Shown in pieces: positions 26,142 through 34,619 of a stretch of 64,000 nt of DNA. The notes beneath the pieces were generated by a model. That model had not been told where the DNA came from. It did not search any database and saw only the letters and a list, made by a program, of their open reading frames with translations. A program made the position numbers and the translations under genes. The stretch spans positions 135,324 through 199,323 of the forward strand of contig NZ_RBXJ01000003.1 of the NCBI RefSeq assembly GCF_003635115.1, read 5' to 3'. This DNA is from Microbacterium sp. AG1240. Lineage in GTDB: Bacteria > Actinomycetota > Actinomycetes > Actinomycetales > Microbacteriaceae. Position 1 is the stretch's first letter. Each line of letters begins with the position of its first letter.

Positions 26142-27710
26142 TCAGGAGGCCGGAGCCCACGCCAGATCGGCGTCGGGCGCGACGGGAACGGGGTTGGGGT
26201 TGAGCGCCGAGACCCGCACGTTCGTCACGTCGGGCGAGACGTAGTAGACGTTGTTCGTCGCGACGAGCGGCAGGAACCAGGCGAGCTCGTTCGAGCGCTC
26301 GGTCACCTGCTCCTCGAGCGCCGTCTTCTCATCACCGGTGGCCACGATCGCCTGGCCGACGAGGTCGTCCAGCTCGGAGTCGGTCACCCCGAACGCGTTC
26401 ATGAAGCCGGGCACGGTGAACGTCTGGGCGTAGTCCGATGCGGTGTCACCGGTGATCGGCCAGATGATCGCTCCGTACTGCTTGCTCCCGGCCTTCTGGA
26501 TGAAGTCGGGGACGGCGCTGGCGACCTCGAGGGTGACCTCGACGCCGATCTCGCCGAGGTGGGAGATCGCGGTCTGGGTGATCAGCGACTGGTTGTCGAG
26601 CGGCGTCTGCGACAGCAGGGTCATCGAGAAGCCGTCGGGGTACCCGGATTCCGCCATGAGCGACTTCGCCTCGGCGAGGTCGTAGTCGAGCCCCGCGTCG
26701 TCGATGTGCCCGACCTCGCCATCGGTGGTCAGCTGGTCGATCGCGACGGCGAACTCGTCCCCGCCGCGCGCCGAGACGATCGCGTCGCGGTCGATCGCGT
26801 GCCCCATGGCCTGGCGGACCTTCTCGTCGGCGAGCGCCGGTACGACGCTCCCCTCTCGATCGAGCACGATGAGCCCGTAGTTGAAGTAGGGCGCCGAGAC
26901 GACCGACAGCCCCGCCGATTCCGCGGTCGCGACCGTGTCGGCCGAACCCCCGGCGTAGTCCACCTGCCCGGTGGTGGCGGCGGAGATGACCGCGTTCGGG
27001 TCGGCGATGATCTGCACCGAGATCTGCTCGTACTTCTGCGCGTCGGGGTTCCAGTACCCGTCCCACCTGTCGTAGACGTAGTTCGACTCCGCGACGGAGG
27101 TGTCGGGGTTGTACCGGTACTGACCGGTGCCGTCCATCGTGGTGAGCAGCGACTCGGGGTTGGCGACGCCTTCGGGACCGATGATGAGCCCCAGCTGGAA
27201 CATCTGGGTGAGCTTCGTCGGGGCGGCGGGGTACGACGAGGAGTAGGTGACGAGCAGTGTGTCGGCGTCCTCGGCCACGATGGTGTCGATCGGGCCGACG
27301 GTGGCGACCTGGCCGCCCCCGGCGCCCATGAAGTAGTTCATCGAGTCCGCCGCGGCCTGGGCGTCGAGCTCGGCGCCGTCCTGGAAGGTGACGCCGTCGC
27401 GGATCGTGAGTTCGAGCTGCGTGCTGTCGGCGTCGCGGAACTCCCACTCGGTCGCGAGCCCGGGGACGAGCTCGCCGTCCCCGCTCAGGTAGATGAGCGG
27501 GTCGTAGGCGAGTGCCGTGAACACGACGCTTCCTCCGCCGCCGGCGAGCGCGGGGTTCAGGCTGATGGGCACACCCGTGAACTGCAGGGCGAGGTTGTCG
27601 CCTCGTCCGCCCTCGACCGGGTCGGACGAGGCGGCGCATCCGGAGAGCGCAAGGGCGGCGGTCGCGGCGACGGCGAGCGCCGCGGCGGCAAGGGGGCGTC
27701 TGTGGGACAT
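26142..27710 (-). CDS. ABC transporter substrate-binding lipoprotein, family 5 (oligopeptide type)
   Basis: 522 residues. Lipoprotein signal with lipobox LSGC (Cys25). The family 5 signature is seen in LATEWEFRDADSTQLELTIRDGVTFQDGAELDAQAAADSMNYF and later DRWDGYWNPDAQKYEQISVQIIADPNAVISAATTGQVDYAGG, VRQAMGHAIDRDAIV. Family 5 proteins bind peptides, but in catabolic clusters also glycosides, organic acids and nickel chelates, so the ligand is open. First gene of the leftward operon, with GGAG just before the ATG. Confidence 0.93.
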   Translation of the reverse strand: MSHRRPLAAAALAVAATAALALSGCAASSDPVEGGRGDNLALQFTGVPISLNPALAGGGGSVVFTALAYDPLIYLSGDGELVPGLATEWEFRDADSTQLELTIRDGVTFQDGAELDAQAAADSMNYFMGAGGGQVATVGPIDTIVAEDADTLLVTYSSSYPAAPTKLTQMFQLGLIIGPEGVANPESLLTTMDGTGQYRYNPDTSVAESNYVYDRWDGYWNPDAQKYEQISVQIIADPNAVISAATTGQVDYAGGSADTVATAESAGLSVVSAPYFNYGLIVLDREGSVVPALADEKVRQAMGHAIDRDAIVSARGGDEFAVAIDQLTTDGEVGHIDDAGLDYDLAEAKSLMAESGYPDGFSMTLLSQTPLDNQSLITQTAISHLGEIGVEVTLEVASAVPDFIQKAGSKQYGAIIWPITGDTASDYAQTFTVPGFMNAFGVTDSELDDLVGQAIVATGDEKTALEEQVTERSNELAWFLPLVATNNVYYVSPDVTNVRVSALNPNPVPVAPDADLAWAPAS

Positions 27711-27767
27711 TCATTGCTCCTTCGCAAGATGTGGGGTCTCGTCGGCGACACCCCCGATTCGGGAACT

Positions 27768-27785
27768 TATCAAGTAAACTGATGA
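27768..27785. promoter_or_regulatory. Candidate MarR operator in the divergent promoter of the catabolic cluster
   Basis: TATCAAGTAAACTGATGA is an imperfect inverted repeat (ATCAAGT and ACTGAT arms, one base missing). It lies in the 102-base gap between the divergent operons. AT-rich ATCAAGT-type palindromes are common for MarR repressors, and the MarR gene sits in the leftward operon. Confidence 0.4.
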
Positions 27786-27812
27786 TTGACAACAACTTCG
27801 GAGGCTTCACCG

Positions 27813-29237
27813 ATGAACTCCTCTCCCGCCCTTCTCTCGCCCGTCGATGGGCGCGGTCGCCCGTACGGCACCGCGCACGACGCCGAGCGCGACCTCGGCA
27901 TCGACCTCTCCCCGCATGCCTTCGTGGAGGAGGAGTACTTCCTCTCGGGGACGGCCGGCACCTGGGACTCCGCCGAGCCCGGCTCGCCGGAGCGGGGGCG
28001 ATCGGCGCTGGCGTACCGCACGCGGGTGCTCGTGCGGCGTCCCGCCCGCGCCGTTCTCGCCTCGGGTACGACGCACGTGGAGCCGCTGCATCCTCACCTC
28101 GACGCCGGACTCTCCTGGAGCGCCCTCGCCCCGCACTTCCTCCGTCGAGGGGACGCCTGGGTCGGGGTCACGGTCTTCCCGCAGGTGGCGGGACTGATGC
28201 GCGAGCGGATCGATCCCGCGAGGTACGGGTCGCTGATCGTCCCGGGGGGCGGAACCGAGTGGGACGTCTTCTCCGATGCCTTGACCGCCATCCGCCGGGG
28301 TGACATCCCCGGGCTCGTCGCGTCGCGGGTCGTGATCTCGGGCTGGTCCGCGACGGGGAGCTTCTGCCGCGTCTTCGCGCGCGAGGGGTTCGCCACGGCC
28401 CGCGGCGGGCTCGCCGATGCCGTGGCGATCTTCATATCCTCCGGCGGCGCGGGGAGCGCCGGGTATCCGGCCCTGTCTTCCGCCAGCACGCCCATCGCGA
28501 CCGACGACCCCCGCCGGACCATCCGAGACGTCGGCCTGCCGACGTTCGAGATCCTCAGCGAGACCGAATCCGAGACGCACCGCCGTCAGCTCCGCGACGA
28601 CTCCGATGACCCCGGCGACACGTACCGGCTGTATCAGATCGCGGGCTCGGCGCACATCGAGGACTGGCCCTCGGCGGCGCCGACGCACGAGCCCGCGCTG
28701 CGGGCCTCGGGGGTCGACCTGCCGCCGATCGCCGTGCGGGAGAAACGCACCGACGCCCGCACCGACCTCGTCGCCCGTGCGCTCGTCGACCGGCTCGTCG
28801 AGACGCTCGACGGGCGCACCCCGCCCCGCGGCCCCCGTTTCGCGTACGCCGAGGGCGACGTCCCCGAGAGACGGATGCTGCGCCGCGATCCCGACGGCAA
28901 CGTCGCGGGCGGCATCCGTCCGCCGTGGATCACGGCCCCCCTCGCCGCGTACTCCCCCCACGGCACTCCGGCGGAGGCGGCGAGCGCCGGCCCGGACTGG
29001 ACGCCGCTGGCCGATCCCGACCTCGCGGCGGGGCTGGTGGGAACGATGACCGCGTTCCCGTCTTCGGAGGTCGAGCGACGGTATGCGTCCGAGCAGGACT
29101 ACCGCGCGCGCTTCACGGCCGCCACCCGCGACCTCGTCACCGCCGGATTCCTGCTGGCGGAGGACGCCGCCGAACTGGACTCCTCCGCGGCGCCCCGGTG
29201 GGCGGACGCGACCGGCTGCGAGCCCGGCGATGCCTGA
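27813..29237 (+). CDS. a/b-hydrolase domain protein (PF20091-like)
   Basis: 474 residues from the ATG at 27813, which is preceded at 8 bases by an excellent GGAGG site; an in-frame TTG 27 bases upstream is rejected. The nucleophile Ser179 is in ISGWSATGSFCR, with a later ETESETHRRQL acid region and AGSAHIEDWP (His). The layout of a long N-terminal beta part, then GWSATG, then a C-terminal helical cap with GIRPPWITAPLAAYSP resembles the a/b-hydrolase domain-containing family PF20091, whose substrates are largely unknown. No signal peptide. First gene of the rightward arm of the cluster; likely hydrolyses the imported compound. Confidence 0.72.
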   Translation: MNSSPALLSPVDGRGRPYGTAHDAERDLGIDLSPHAFVEEEYFLSGTAGTWDSAEPGSPERGRSALAYRTRVLVRRPARAVLASGTTHVEPLHPHLDAGLSWSALAPHFLRRGDAWVGVTVFPQVAGLMRERIDPARYGSLIVPGGGTEWDVFSDALTAIRRGDIPGLVASRVVISGWSATGSFCRVFAREGFATARGGLADAVAIFISSGGAGSAGYPALSSASTPIATDDPRRTIRDVGLPTFEILSETESETHRRQLRDDSDDPGDTYRLYQIAGSAHIEDWPSAAPTHEPALRASGVDLPPIAVREKRTDARTDLVARALVDRLVETLDGRTPPRGPRFAYAEGDVPERRMLRRDPDGNVAGGIRPPWITAPLAAYSPHGTPAEAASAGPDWTPLADPDLAAGLVGTMTAFPSSEVERRYASEQDYRARFTAATRDLVTAGFLLAEDAAELDSSAAPRWADATGCEPGDA

Positions 29238-30363
29238 GCGGCCGCTCGTCGTCCGCGCCGTCGGCGACCTCATCGTCGATCAACCGCAGCCGTCCCGCTT
29301 CTTCGCGCCCGCCGCCCCCGCGCTGCGCACCGCCGACCTCGCGATCGGCCACGTCGAGGTGCCGCACAGCACGACCGACGAGGTCACCAGCACCGACGTG
29401 CCCGCACCCCCCGCCGATCCCGCGCACCTGCGCGCCGTCGCCGAGGCCGGGTTCGGCGTCGTCACGCTCGCCGGCAACCACATCTCCGACAGCGGCGCGA
29501 CGGGGGTCTCCGACACGATCGACGCTGCCCGGTCTTTCGGGATGCTCACCGCCGGCGCCGGCGCCGATCTCGACGAGGCGCGGCGGCCCGCCATCGTGCA
29601 GCGCTCCGACCGGAGTGTCGGGGTGGTGAGCTACAACTGCGTCGGACCCCGCGAGTCGTGGGCCACCAGTGGCAAAGCGGGCTGCGCCTACGTCGATGTG
29701 CTCACGCACTACGAGATGCGCAATGCGAACCCGGGCGGCCCGCCCCGCATCCGTACCTTCTGCGAGCCGACGTCGCTGCGCGCGTTCCGCGACGAGATCG
29801 CCGAGGCGGCCTCCCGGGTCGACGTGCTGGTCGTGGCCCTCCACAAGGGCCTCGTCCACACCCCGGCGGTGCTCGCCGACTACGAGCGTGAGGTCTCCCG
29901 GGCGGCGATCGACGCCGGTGCGGATGCCGTCATCGGCCATCACGCACACATCCTGCGAGGGGTGGAGATCTACCGCGAACGACCGATCTTCCATGGGCTC
30001 GGCAACTTCGTAACCGTCACCGACGCACTGACCCCGAATCACGGGTCGTCGGCCGAGGCGTCGGAGTGGGCGTCCCGGCGCAGGGAGCTCTTCGGTTTCG
30101 TCCCCGACCCGGCCATGCCGACGTATCCCTTCCACCCCGACAGCCGGAACACGATGATCGCGCAGATCGAATTCGGTGACGGGCCTCCGGCAGCATCCTT
30201 CATCCCGTGCTGGATCGACGACGACGCGCGCCCCGTGCCCCACGGCGCAGACGATCGTGGCCGTGCGGTGGTGGATTACGTGCGGACGATCTCGGCGCGC
30301 GCCGGCCTGCCGACCCGATACGAGTGGGACGGCGACGTGGTGCGGGTCTCCCGGGCGGGGTGA
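29230..30363 (+). CDS. CapA-family protein (poly-gamma-glutamate capsule CapA-like metallophosphatase fold)
   Basis: 377 residues overlapping the previous gene by 8 bases. Motifs: VRAVGDLIVDQPQ (metal Asp), TLAGNHISDSGATG (GNH metal site), VLVVALHKGLVHTP (HxG), and GADAVIGHHAHILRGVEIYRERPIFHGLGNF, the diagnostic CapA/PGA_cap block. No signal peptide or membrane anchor is seen, unlike capsule CapA proteins, so the protein is probably cytoplasmic. In a catabolic cluster the fold may act as a hydrolase on an amide- or phosphate-bearing intermediate (inference). Alternative: a stray capsule gene, less likely given the operon overlap. Confidence 0.85.
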   Translation: MPERPLVVRAVGDLIVDQPQPSRFFAPAAPALRTADLAIGHVEVPHSTTDEVTSTDVPAPPADPAHLRAVAEAGFGVVTLAGNHISDSGATGVSDTIDAARSFGMLTAGAGADLDEARRPAIVQRSDRSVGVVSYNCVGPRESWATSGKAGCAYVDVLTHYEMRNANPGGPPRIRTFCEPTSLRAFRDEIAEAASRVDVLVVALHKGLVHTPAVLADYEREVSRAAIDAGADAVIGHHAHILRGVEIYRERPIFHGLGNFVTVTDALTPNHGSSAEASEWASRRRELFGFVPDPAMPTYPFHPDSRNTMIAQIEFGDGPPAASFIPCWIDDDARPVPHGADDRGRAVVDYVRTISARAGLPTRYEWDGDVVRVSRAG

Positions 30364-30487
30364 TGGCAGGAATTCAGCCCCGCGCGGAACGGCACGATAT
30401 GTCTGTCGACCGTGGTCGCGTCGCCCTTCTCCTGCACCGGGAGTGCCCAGGTCTGCTCGATAGCCTGGGGGCGACCCGATGGCGGGC

Positions 30488-30529
30488 GCGGACGAGGGAG
30501 CAGTACCCGCTGAGCGACAAGACTGACTC
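30488..30529 (+). promoter_or_regulatory. Guanidine-III riboswitch (ykkC-III)
   Basis: The block matches the guanidine-III consensus: GGACGAGG at 30490-30497, GTACCCG at 30503-30509 and GACAAGAC at 30516-30523, in order and spacing. The two helices of the pseudoknot form with sequence-specific changes: GCGG (30488-30491) with CCGC (30507-30510), and GAG plus CAGT (30498-30504) with ACTG and CTC (30522-30529, one bulged A). The second helix ends directly at the GGAAGG ribosome site (30530-30535) of the first SMR gene, so control is probably at translation. Guanidinium should switch the genes on. Confidence 0.88.
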
Positions 30530-30541
30530 GGAAGGTTCGTC

Positions 30542-30856
30542 ATGTCGTGGATCATTCTGGTCGCCTCCGGTGTTCTCGAGGCGGTGTGGGCGTCGGCGCT
30601 GGCCGCGTCCAAGGGCTTCCGTCGGCCCCGGCCGACGATCGTGTTCGTCGTCGCACTCGTCATCAGCATGGTGGGGCTCGCGTTCGCCATGAACGACCTG
30701 CCCACCGGCACCGCCTACGCCGTCTGGGTCGGCATCGGAGCCAGTCTCACCGTGCTCTGGGCCATCGTGACCGGGAAGGAGCGCGCCTCGACCGCGCGCA
30801 TCCTGCTCATCCTCCTACTGGTGGCGTCGGTCATCGGCCTGAAGGCGGTGAGCTGA
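30542..30856 (+). CDS. SMR-family guanidinium exporter subunit, first of a pair (SugE/Gdx-like)
   Basis: 104 residues, four membrane segments, with MSWIILVASGVLEAVWA at the N-terminus (Glu13 is the essential membrane Glu of SMR proteins). The SugE/Gdx-type hallmarks are GTAYAVWVGIGA in helix 3 and the W-A-x-x-L stretch of helix 1. Together with the guanidine-III riboswitch this points to export of guanidinium rather than broad drug resistance. Starts at ATG 30542 with GGAAGG 6 bases upstream. Probably forms a hetero-dimer with the next protein, from which it is separated by a single base. Confidence 0.92.
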   Translation: MSWIILVASGVLEAVWASALAASKGFRRPRPTIVFVVALVISMVGLAFAMNDLPTGTAYAVWVGIGASLTVLWAIVTGKERASTARILLILLLVASVIGLKAVS

Positions 30857-30857
30857 C

Positions 30858-31208
30858 ATGGCGTGGGTGATCCTCATCGCCAGCGCCGTCCTCGAAGCCG
30901 TGTGGGCCACGGCCCTCGGCCGATCAGACGGCTTCACGCAGCCGATCCCGACGATCGTGTTCGTCGTCGCGCTCATCGCCAGCATGATCGGGCTCGCGAA
31001 AGCCTCGCAGCGCATCCCCATCGGCACCGCCTACGCCGTGTGGGTCGGTATCGGTGCGGTACTCACCGTGGGGTGGGCGACCGTCACCGGCGACGAAGCA
31101 CTCTCGTGGGGTCGGGCGATCTTCATCGCGGGTATCGTCGTCGCCGTCGTCGGGCTCAAACTCGTCCCCGCGCGACGCGGTGACGACGAGGAGCAGCCGC
31201 GCGCCTGA
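30858..31208 (+). CDS. SMR-family guanidinium exporter subunit, second of a pair (SugE/Gdx-like)
   Basis: 116 residues, four membrane segments, MAWVILIASAVLEAVWA (Glu13) and GTAYAVWVGIGA as in the partner. It has a short Arg/Asp/Glu-rich C-terminal tail absent from its partner, which fits the unequal partners seen in paired SMR systems. Co-translated with the first subunit; ends 18 bases before the convergent permease gene. Confidence 0.92.
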   Translation: MAWVILIASAVLEAVWATALGRSDGFTQPIPTIVFVVALIASMIGLAKASQRIPIGTAYAVWVGIGAVLTVGWATVTGDEALSWGRAIFIAGIVVAVVGLKLVPARRGDDEEQPRA

Positions 31209-31226
31209 CGCTGCGCGGCATCCGCC

Positions 31227-32570
31227 TCAGTCCTGCGCGGCCTTGCGCTCATCGCGCTTGCGGCCGGCGCGAGCGACGAAGAAGAGCACCGAACCGATCG
31301 CGATGTACGCCAGGGCCCCGAGCCACACCACGCCGGTCTGCTGGGTGAGCAGCACGATGCTCGCGATGATGGCGAGCACCGGCACCACCCGCGGCACCGA
31401 GAAGTGCGTGTGCTCGACCTTGTCCTTCTTGAGCACGAGCACGCTGACGTTCGCCGAGAGGAAGACCAGCAGGAGCAGCAGCACCGTCGTCTCGGCCAAC
31501 GTCGCGACATCGCCGAGGAAGGTGAGACCGATCGTCGCCACGGCGACGGCCACGATCGACACCCACGGGGTGCGACGGTTCGGGAGCACCCGCGAGAAGG
31601 CTCTGGGGAGCAGACCCGACTCGGCCAGGCCGTACCCGACGCGGCTGGCCATCACCATGAACAGCAGCGCGCCGTTCGCGATCGCTACGAGCGCGATGAG
31701 CCCGAACAGCCACGGAGGCAGAGCGATACCGGTGGCGGCCACGACGTCGAGAAGGGGTCCGGTCGAGGAGGCCAGGTCGGCGGCCGGGAGGATCATCGCC
31801 GCGCCGAGCGCGATCAGCAGGTAGACGATCGCGGCGGTGCCGATCGCACCGAACAGCGCTCGCGGGTAGGCCCTGGAGGGGTTCTTCACCTCTTCGGCCA
31901 TGTTGGCGGCCGCCTCGAAACCGAGGAAGGAGAAGAAGGCGATGATGGATGCCGCGAACACGCCCTCCACCGGCGCCTTGTCGGGCGAGAACTCGAGAAG
32001 GCGGGCCGGGTCCCCTCCGCCCCCGCCGATGAAGACGGCGGCCAGCACGATGACGATCACGAGCCCCGACACCTCGATCACCGACGCGACGAGGTTCGCC
32101 CCGAGCGACTCGCGGACGCCGCGGAGGTTGATCAGCGTCAGCAGGATGATGAACACCACGGCCGTCGGAGCGGCGGGCACGTCGATGATCGCGGCCAGGT
32201 AGTCGCCGGCGAACGCGTTCGCCAACGCGGCGGCCGTCGTGATGCCGGATGCCATCATGAGGAAGCCGACCAGGAACGACAGGTACGGCACCCCGAACGC
32301 CCGATCGGCGTAGCGCGCCGCGCCTCCCGCGTGCGGGTACTTCGTGATGAGCTCGGCGTAGGTCCCCGCCGTGAGCAGGGCGATGATGAGCGCGACGACC
32401 AGCGGCAGCCAGATGACACCGCCCACGTCCCCGGCCATGGAACCGACGAGGGTGTAGATGCCCGCGCCGAGCGTGTCCCCGACGATGAACGCGAAGAGCA
32501 ACGGAGTACCGACGGCGCGCTTGAGGCCGGTCGGAGCTGCGGGCTCGGTGGCCGTGGTGTCGTTGGTCAT
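31227..32570 (-). CDS. Amino acid permease (APC family)
   Basis: 447 residues with 12 membrane segments. N-terminal VGTPLLFAFIVGDTLGAGIYTLVGSMAGDVGG (the G-A-G substrate loop of helix 1), EL-containing helix 2-3 stretch (TAGTYAELITKYPHAGGAARYADRAFG), and FFSFLGFEAAANMAEEVKNPSRAYPRALFG are APC signatures. Imports an amino acid or polyamine by proton symport. Converges on the guanidinium exporter genes, no shared operon. Substrate not assignable. Confidence 0.92.
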   Translation of the reverse strand: MTNDTTATEPAAPTGLKRAVGTPLLFAFIVGDTLGAGIYTLVGSMAGDVGGVIWLPLVVALIIALLTAGTYAELITKYPHAGGAARYADRAFGVPYLSFLVGFLMMASGITTAAALANAFAGDYLAAIIDVPAAPTAVVFIILLTLINLRGVRESLGANLVASVIEVSGLVIVIVLAAVFIGGGGGDPARLLEFSPDKAPVEGVFAASIIAFFSFLGFEAAANMAEEVKNPSRAYPRALFGAIGTAAIVYLLIALGAAMILPAADLASSTGPLLDVVAATGIALPPWLFGLIALVAIANGALLFMVMASRVGYGLAESGLLPRAFSRVLPNRRTPWVSIVAVAVATIGLTFLGDVATLAETTVLLLLLVFLSANVSVLVLKKDKVEHTHFSVPRVVPVLAIIASIVLLTQQTGVVWLGALAYIAIGSVLFFVARAGRKRDERKAAQD

Positions 32571-32649
32571 CGTGCTACTCGACCGGGTGACGCCGGGCGA
32601 TGCAAGCCCTCGTGCGCGATCCGCGCGCGTGGGGTATAGGCCGGTGCCG

Positions 32650-33243
32650 TTACTGGTCGGTGAGCACGATCTCCGACAGCGGGCGGCGCTCGCGCGGCGC
32701 CGTCTCGCGCGCGATCAGCGTCTCGTCGCCCAGTGCCTCCGCCGGGGCGAGTGCCCCGATGGCCGTGACGGTGAGGGGACGGATGCGGACGGGCAGCTCG
32801 AACGCGGCCGACACCGCGTCGGCGTCGAAGCCGCCCATGGTGTGCACGTGGAGCCCGCTCGCGTGCGCCTGGATGCTGAAGTGCGCCATGGCCTGCCCCA
32901 GGTCGTACTGCGCCCACGGACGGGGCTCGCCCTCGGGGCCGGTCTGCTCATAAGCGGCGACGACGAGTGCTCCCGCCGAGCCCGCCCAGACCCCGTTGAA
33001 CCCGGCGAGCGTCGCGGCGATACGGGCGAAGGCCTCGGTGCCGCGTCGGGCGACGATGAAGCGCCAGGGCTGCGAGTTCGCGGCGGACGACGACCAGCGC
33101 GCGGCCTCGATGGCAGCGGCGAGCTTCTGCTCGTCGATCGTCTCGTCGGCGACGAACGAGCGGGGGCTCCAGCGCTCCGCGAGGACGGGAAGGATGGGGG
33201 TGTCGGTGCGGGCGACGCGATCCGTGACGGTGTCGATGCTCAT
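32650..33243 (-). CDS. Nitroreductase-family flavoprotein
   Basis: 197 residues from the ATG at 33243 with GAGGAG 8-9 bases upstream; the upstream in-frame extension has no ribosome site. Family features are RWSPRSFVADETIDEQKLAAAIEAARWSSSAANSQPWRFIVARRG (FMN-binding) and GLHVHTMGGFDADAVSAAFELP. Reduces nitro compounds, quinones or similar with NAD(P)H. Stands alone with a divergent promoter shared with the DUF1611 gene. Confidence 0.92.
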   Translation of the reverse strand: MSIDTVTDRVARTDTPILPVLAERWSPRSFVADETIDEQKLAAAIEAARWSSSAANSQPWRFIVARRGTEAFARIAATLAGFNGVWAGSAGALVVAAYEQTGPEGEPRPWAQYDLGQAMAHFSIQAHASGLHVHTMGGFDADAVSAAFELPVRIRPLTVTAIGALAPAEALGDETLIARETAPRERRPLSEIVLTDQ

Positions 33244-33469
33244 GACGTGCTCCTCGGGCCATGTGTGTCTGGATCGCGCGCCGTTGAGCGATCGGCGCGG
33301 GTGCGCCACGGTGTGGAACGCGGAGCGGCCAGGTCTATTCCCGCGCATATGCAGCACCTCGCTCCTCGTTACACAGGAAGGGTTGCTACGGTCCAGGGGT
33401 CGGCATCTCGCGGGCGTCAGGGAAGACAGCTCGGTTTTGTCGCCTCCTCTGGGATATCAGGGGAGCATC

Positions 33470-34561
33470 ATGACTCATTCCGCCACGGCCGTCGTGTACT
33501 GCGAAGGCACCTTCGGGCGCCAGGACGGCAAGACGGCGAACGGTCTCGTTCGCCACTCGGAGAAGTATCGGATCGTCTGCGTGATCGACAGCACGCTCGC
33601 CGGTAGCGACGCCGGCACGGTGCTCGGCGATCTCGCGTCGGGCATCCCGGTCGTCGCCGATCTCGGTGACGCGATCGTGCACGCGGGACGCGTGCCCGAC
33701 ACGATGATCTTCGGCATGGCCCCCGCCGGCGGAATGTTGAACCCCGCCCAGCGCGCCGATCTCCTCGACGCCATCGTCGCGGGCATGAACCTCGTCAATG
33801 GGCTGCACGAATTCCTCAACGACGACGCCGAGTTCGCCGCGGCGGCCCTCCTCGCGGACGTGACGATCACCGACGTGCGACGGACGAAGGACAAGAAGGA
33901 TCTGCGCCTGTTCACCGGCGAGATCTTCGACGTGACCTGCCCGCGCGTGGCCGTTCTCGGTACCGATGGCGCGATCGGCAAGCGCACCACGACGACCCTC
34001 CTGGTCGAGGCGCTCGGCGCCCGAGGCATCAAGGCCGTCATGATCGGCACCGGCCAGACCGCCCTCATTCAGGGCGCGCGCTACGCCGTGGCCCTCGACG
34101 CCACCGTTCCCCAGTACTGCTCGGGCGAGGTCGAAGGCCAGGTCGTCGCTGCGTTCCACGACGAGAACCCCGACATCATCGTCGTCGAGGGGCAGGGAGC
34201 GCTCAGCCACCCGGCCTATCTCACGTCGGCGTACATCCTTCGCGGCGCCCGCCCCGACGGTGTCATCGTGCAGCACGCACCCCTGCGCGGCACGCTCGGA
34301 GACTATCCGGCCATACCGATGCCGACCGCGGCGAGCGAGATCGCCCTGATCGAGGCGTTCGCCCGCACCCGCGTGATCGGGGTCACCATCAACCACGAGA
34401 ACATGACCGACCAGCAGGTCACCGACGCCATCGACGAGTACGAGCTCGAGTTCGGCGTGCCCGCGACCGACCCGCTGACACGGCCGATCGATCACCTGGT
34501 CGAGATGGTCTTCCAGGCCTACCCCGCCCTCCGAGAGAGGTCGGTGCTCGCCGCCACCTGA
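33470..34561 (+). CDS. DUF1611-family protein (P-loop NTPase-like; DgcN-type)
   Basis: 363 residues, starting at ATG 33470 with GGGAG just upstream. The N-terminal domain (1-130) is Rossmann-like (AVVYCEGTFGRQDGKTANGLVRHSEKYRIVCVIDST). The C-terminal half has a P-loop-type GTDGAIGKRTTTTLL followed by VIVVEGQGALSHPAY. DUF1611 proteins accompany dipeptide epimerases in D-amino-acid metabolism (DgcN with DgcA), but no epimerase gene is adjacent here, so a role in D-glutamate or dipeptide metabolism is only a possibility. Alone in a 230-base spaced region with the nitroreductase divergent. Confidence 0.88.
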   Translation: MTHSATAVVYCEGTFGRQDGKTANGLVRHSEKYRIVCVIDSTLAGSDAGTVLGDLASGIPVVADLGDAIVHAGRVPDTMIFGMAPAGGMLNPAQRADLLDAIVAGMNLVNGLHEFLNDDAEFAAAALLADVTITDVRRTKDKKDLRLFTGEIFDVTCPRVAVLGTDGAIGKRTTTTLLVEALGARGIKAVMIGTGQTALIQGARYAVALDATVPQYCSGEVEGQVVAAFHDENPDIIVVEGQGALSHPAYLTSAYILRGARPDGVIVQHAPLRGTLGDYPAIPMPTAASEIALIEAFARTRVIGVTINHENMTDQQVTDAIDEYELEFGVPATDPLTRPIDHLVEMVFQAYPALRERSVLAAT

Positions 34562-34619
34562 CCTCGGCCGGCCCGGCGAGCACCGTGGACGAGACTCGTC
34601 TTCGCCGACGGGCCTGTCG

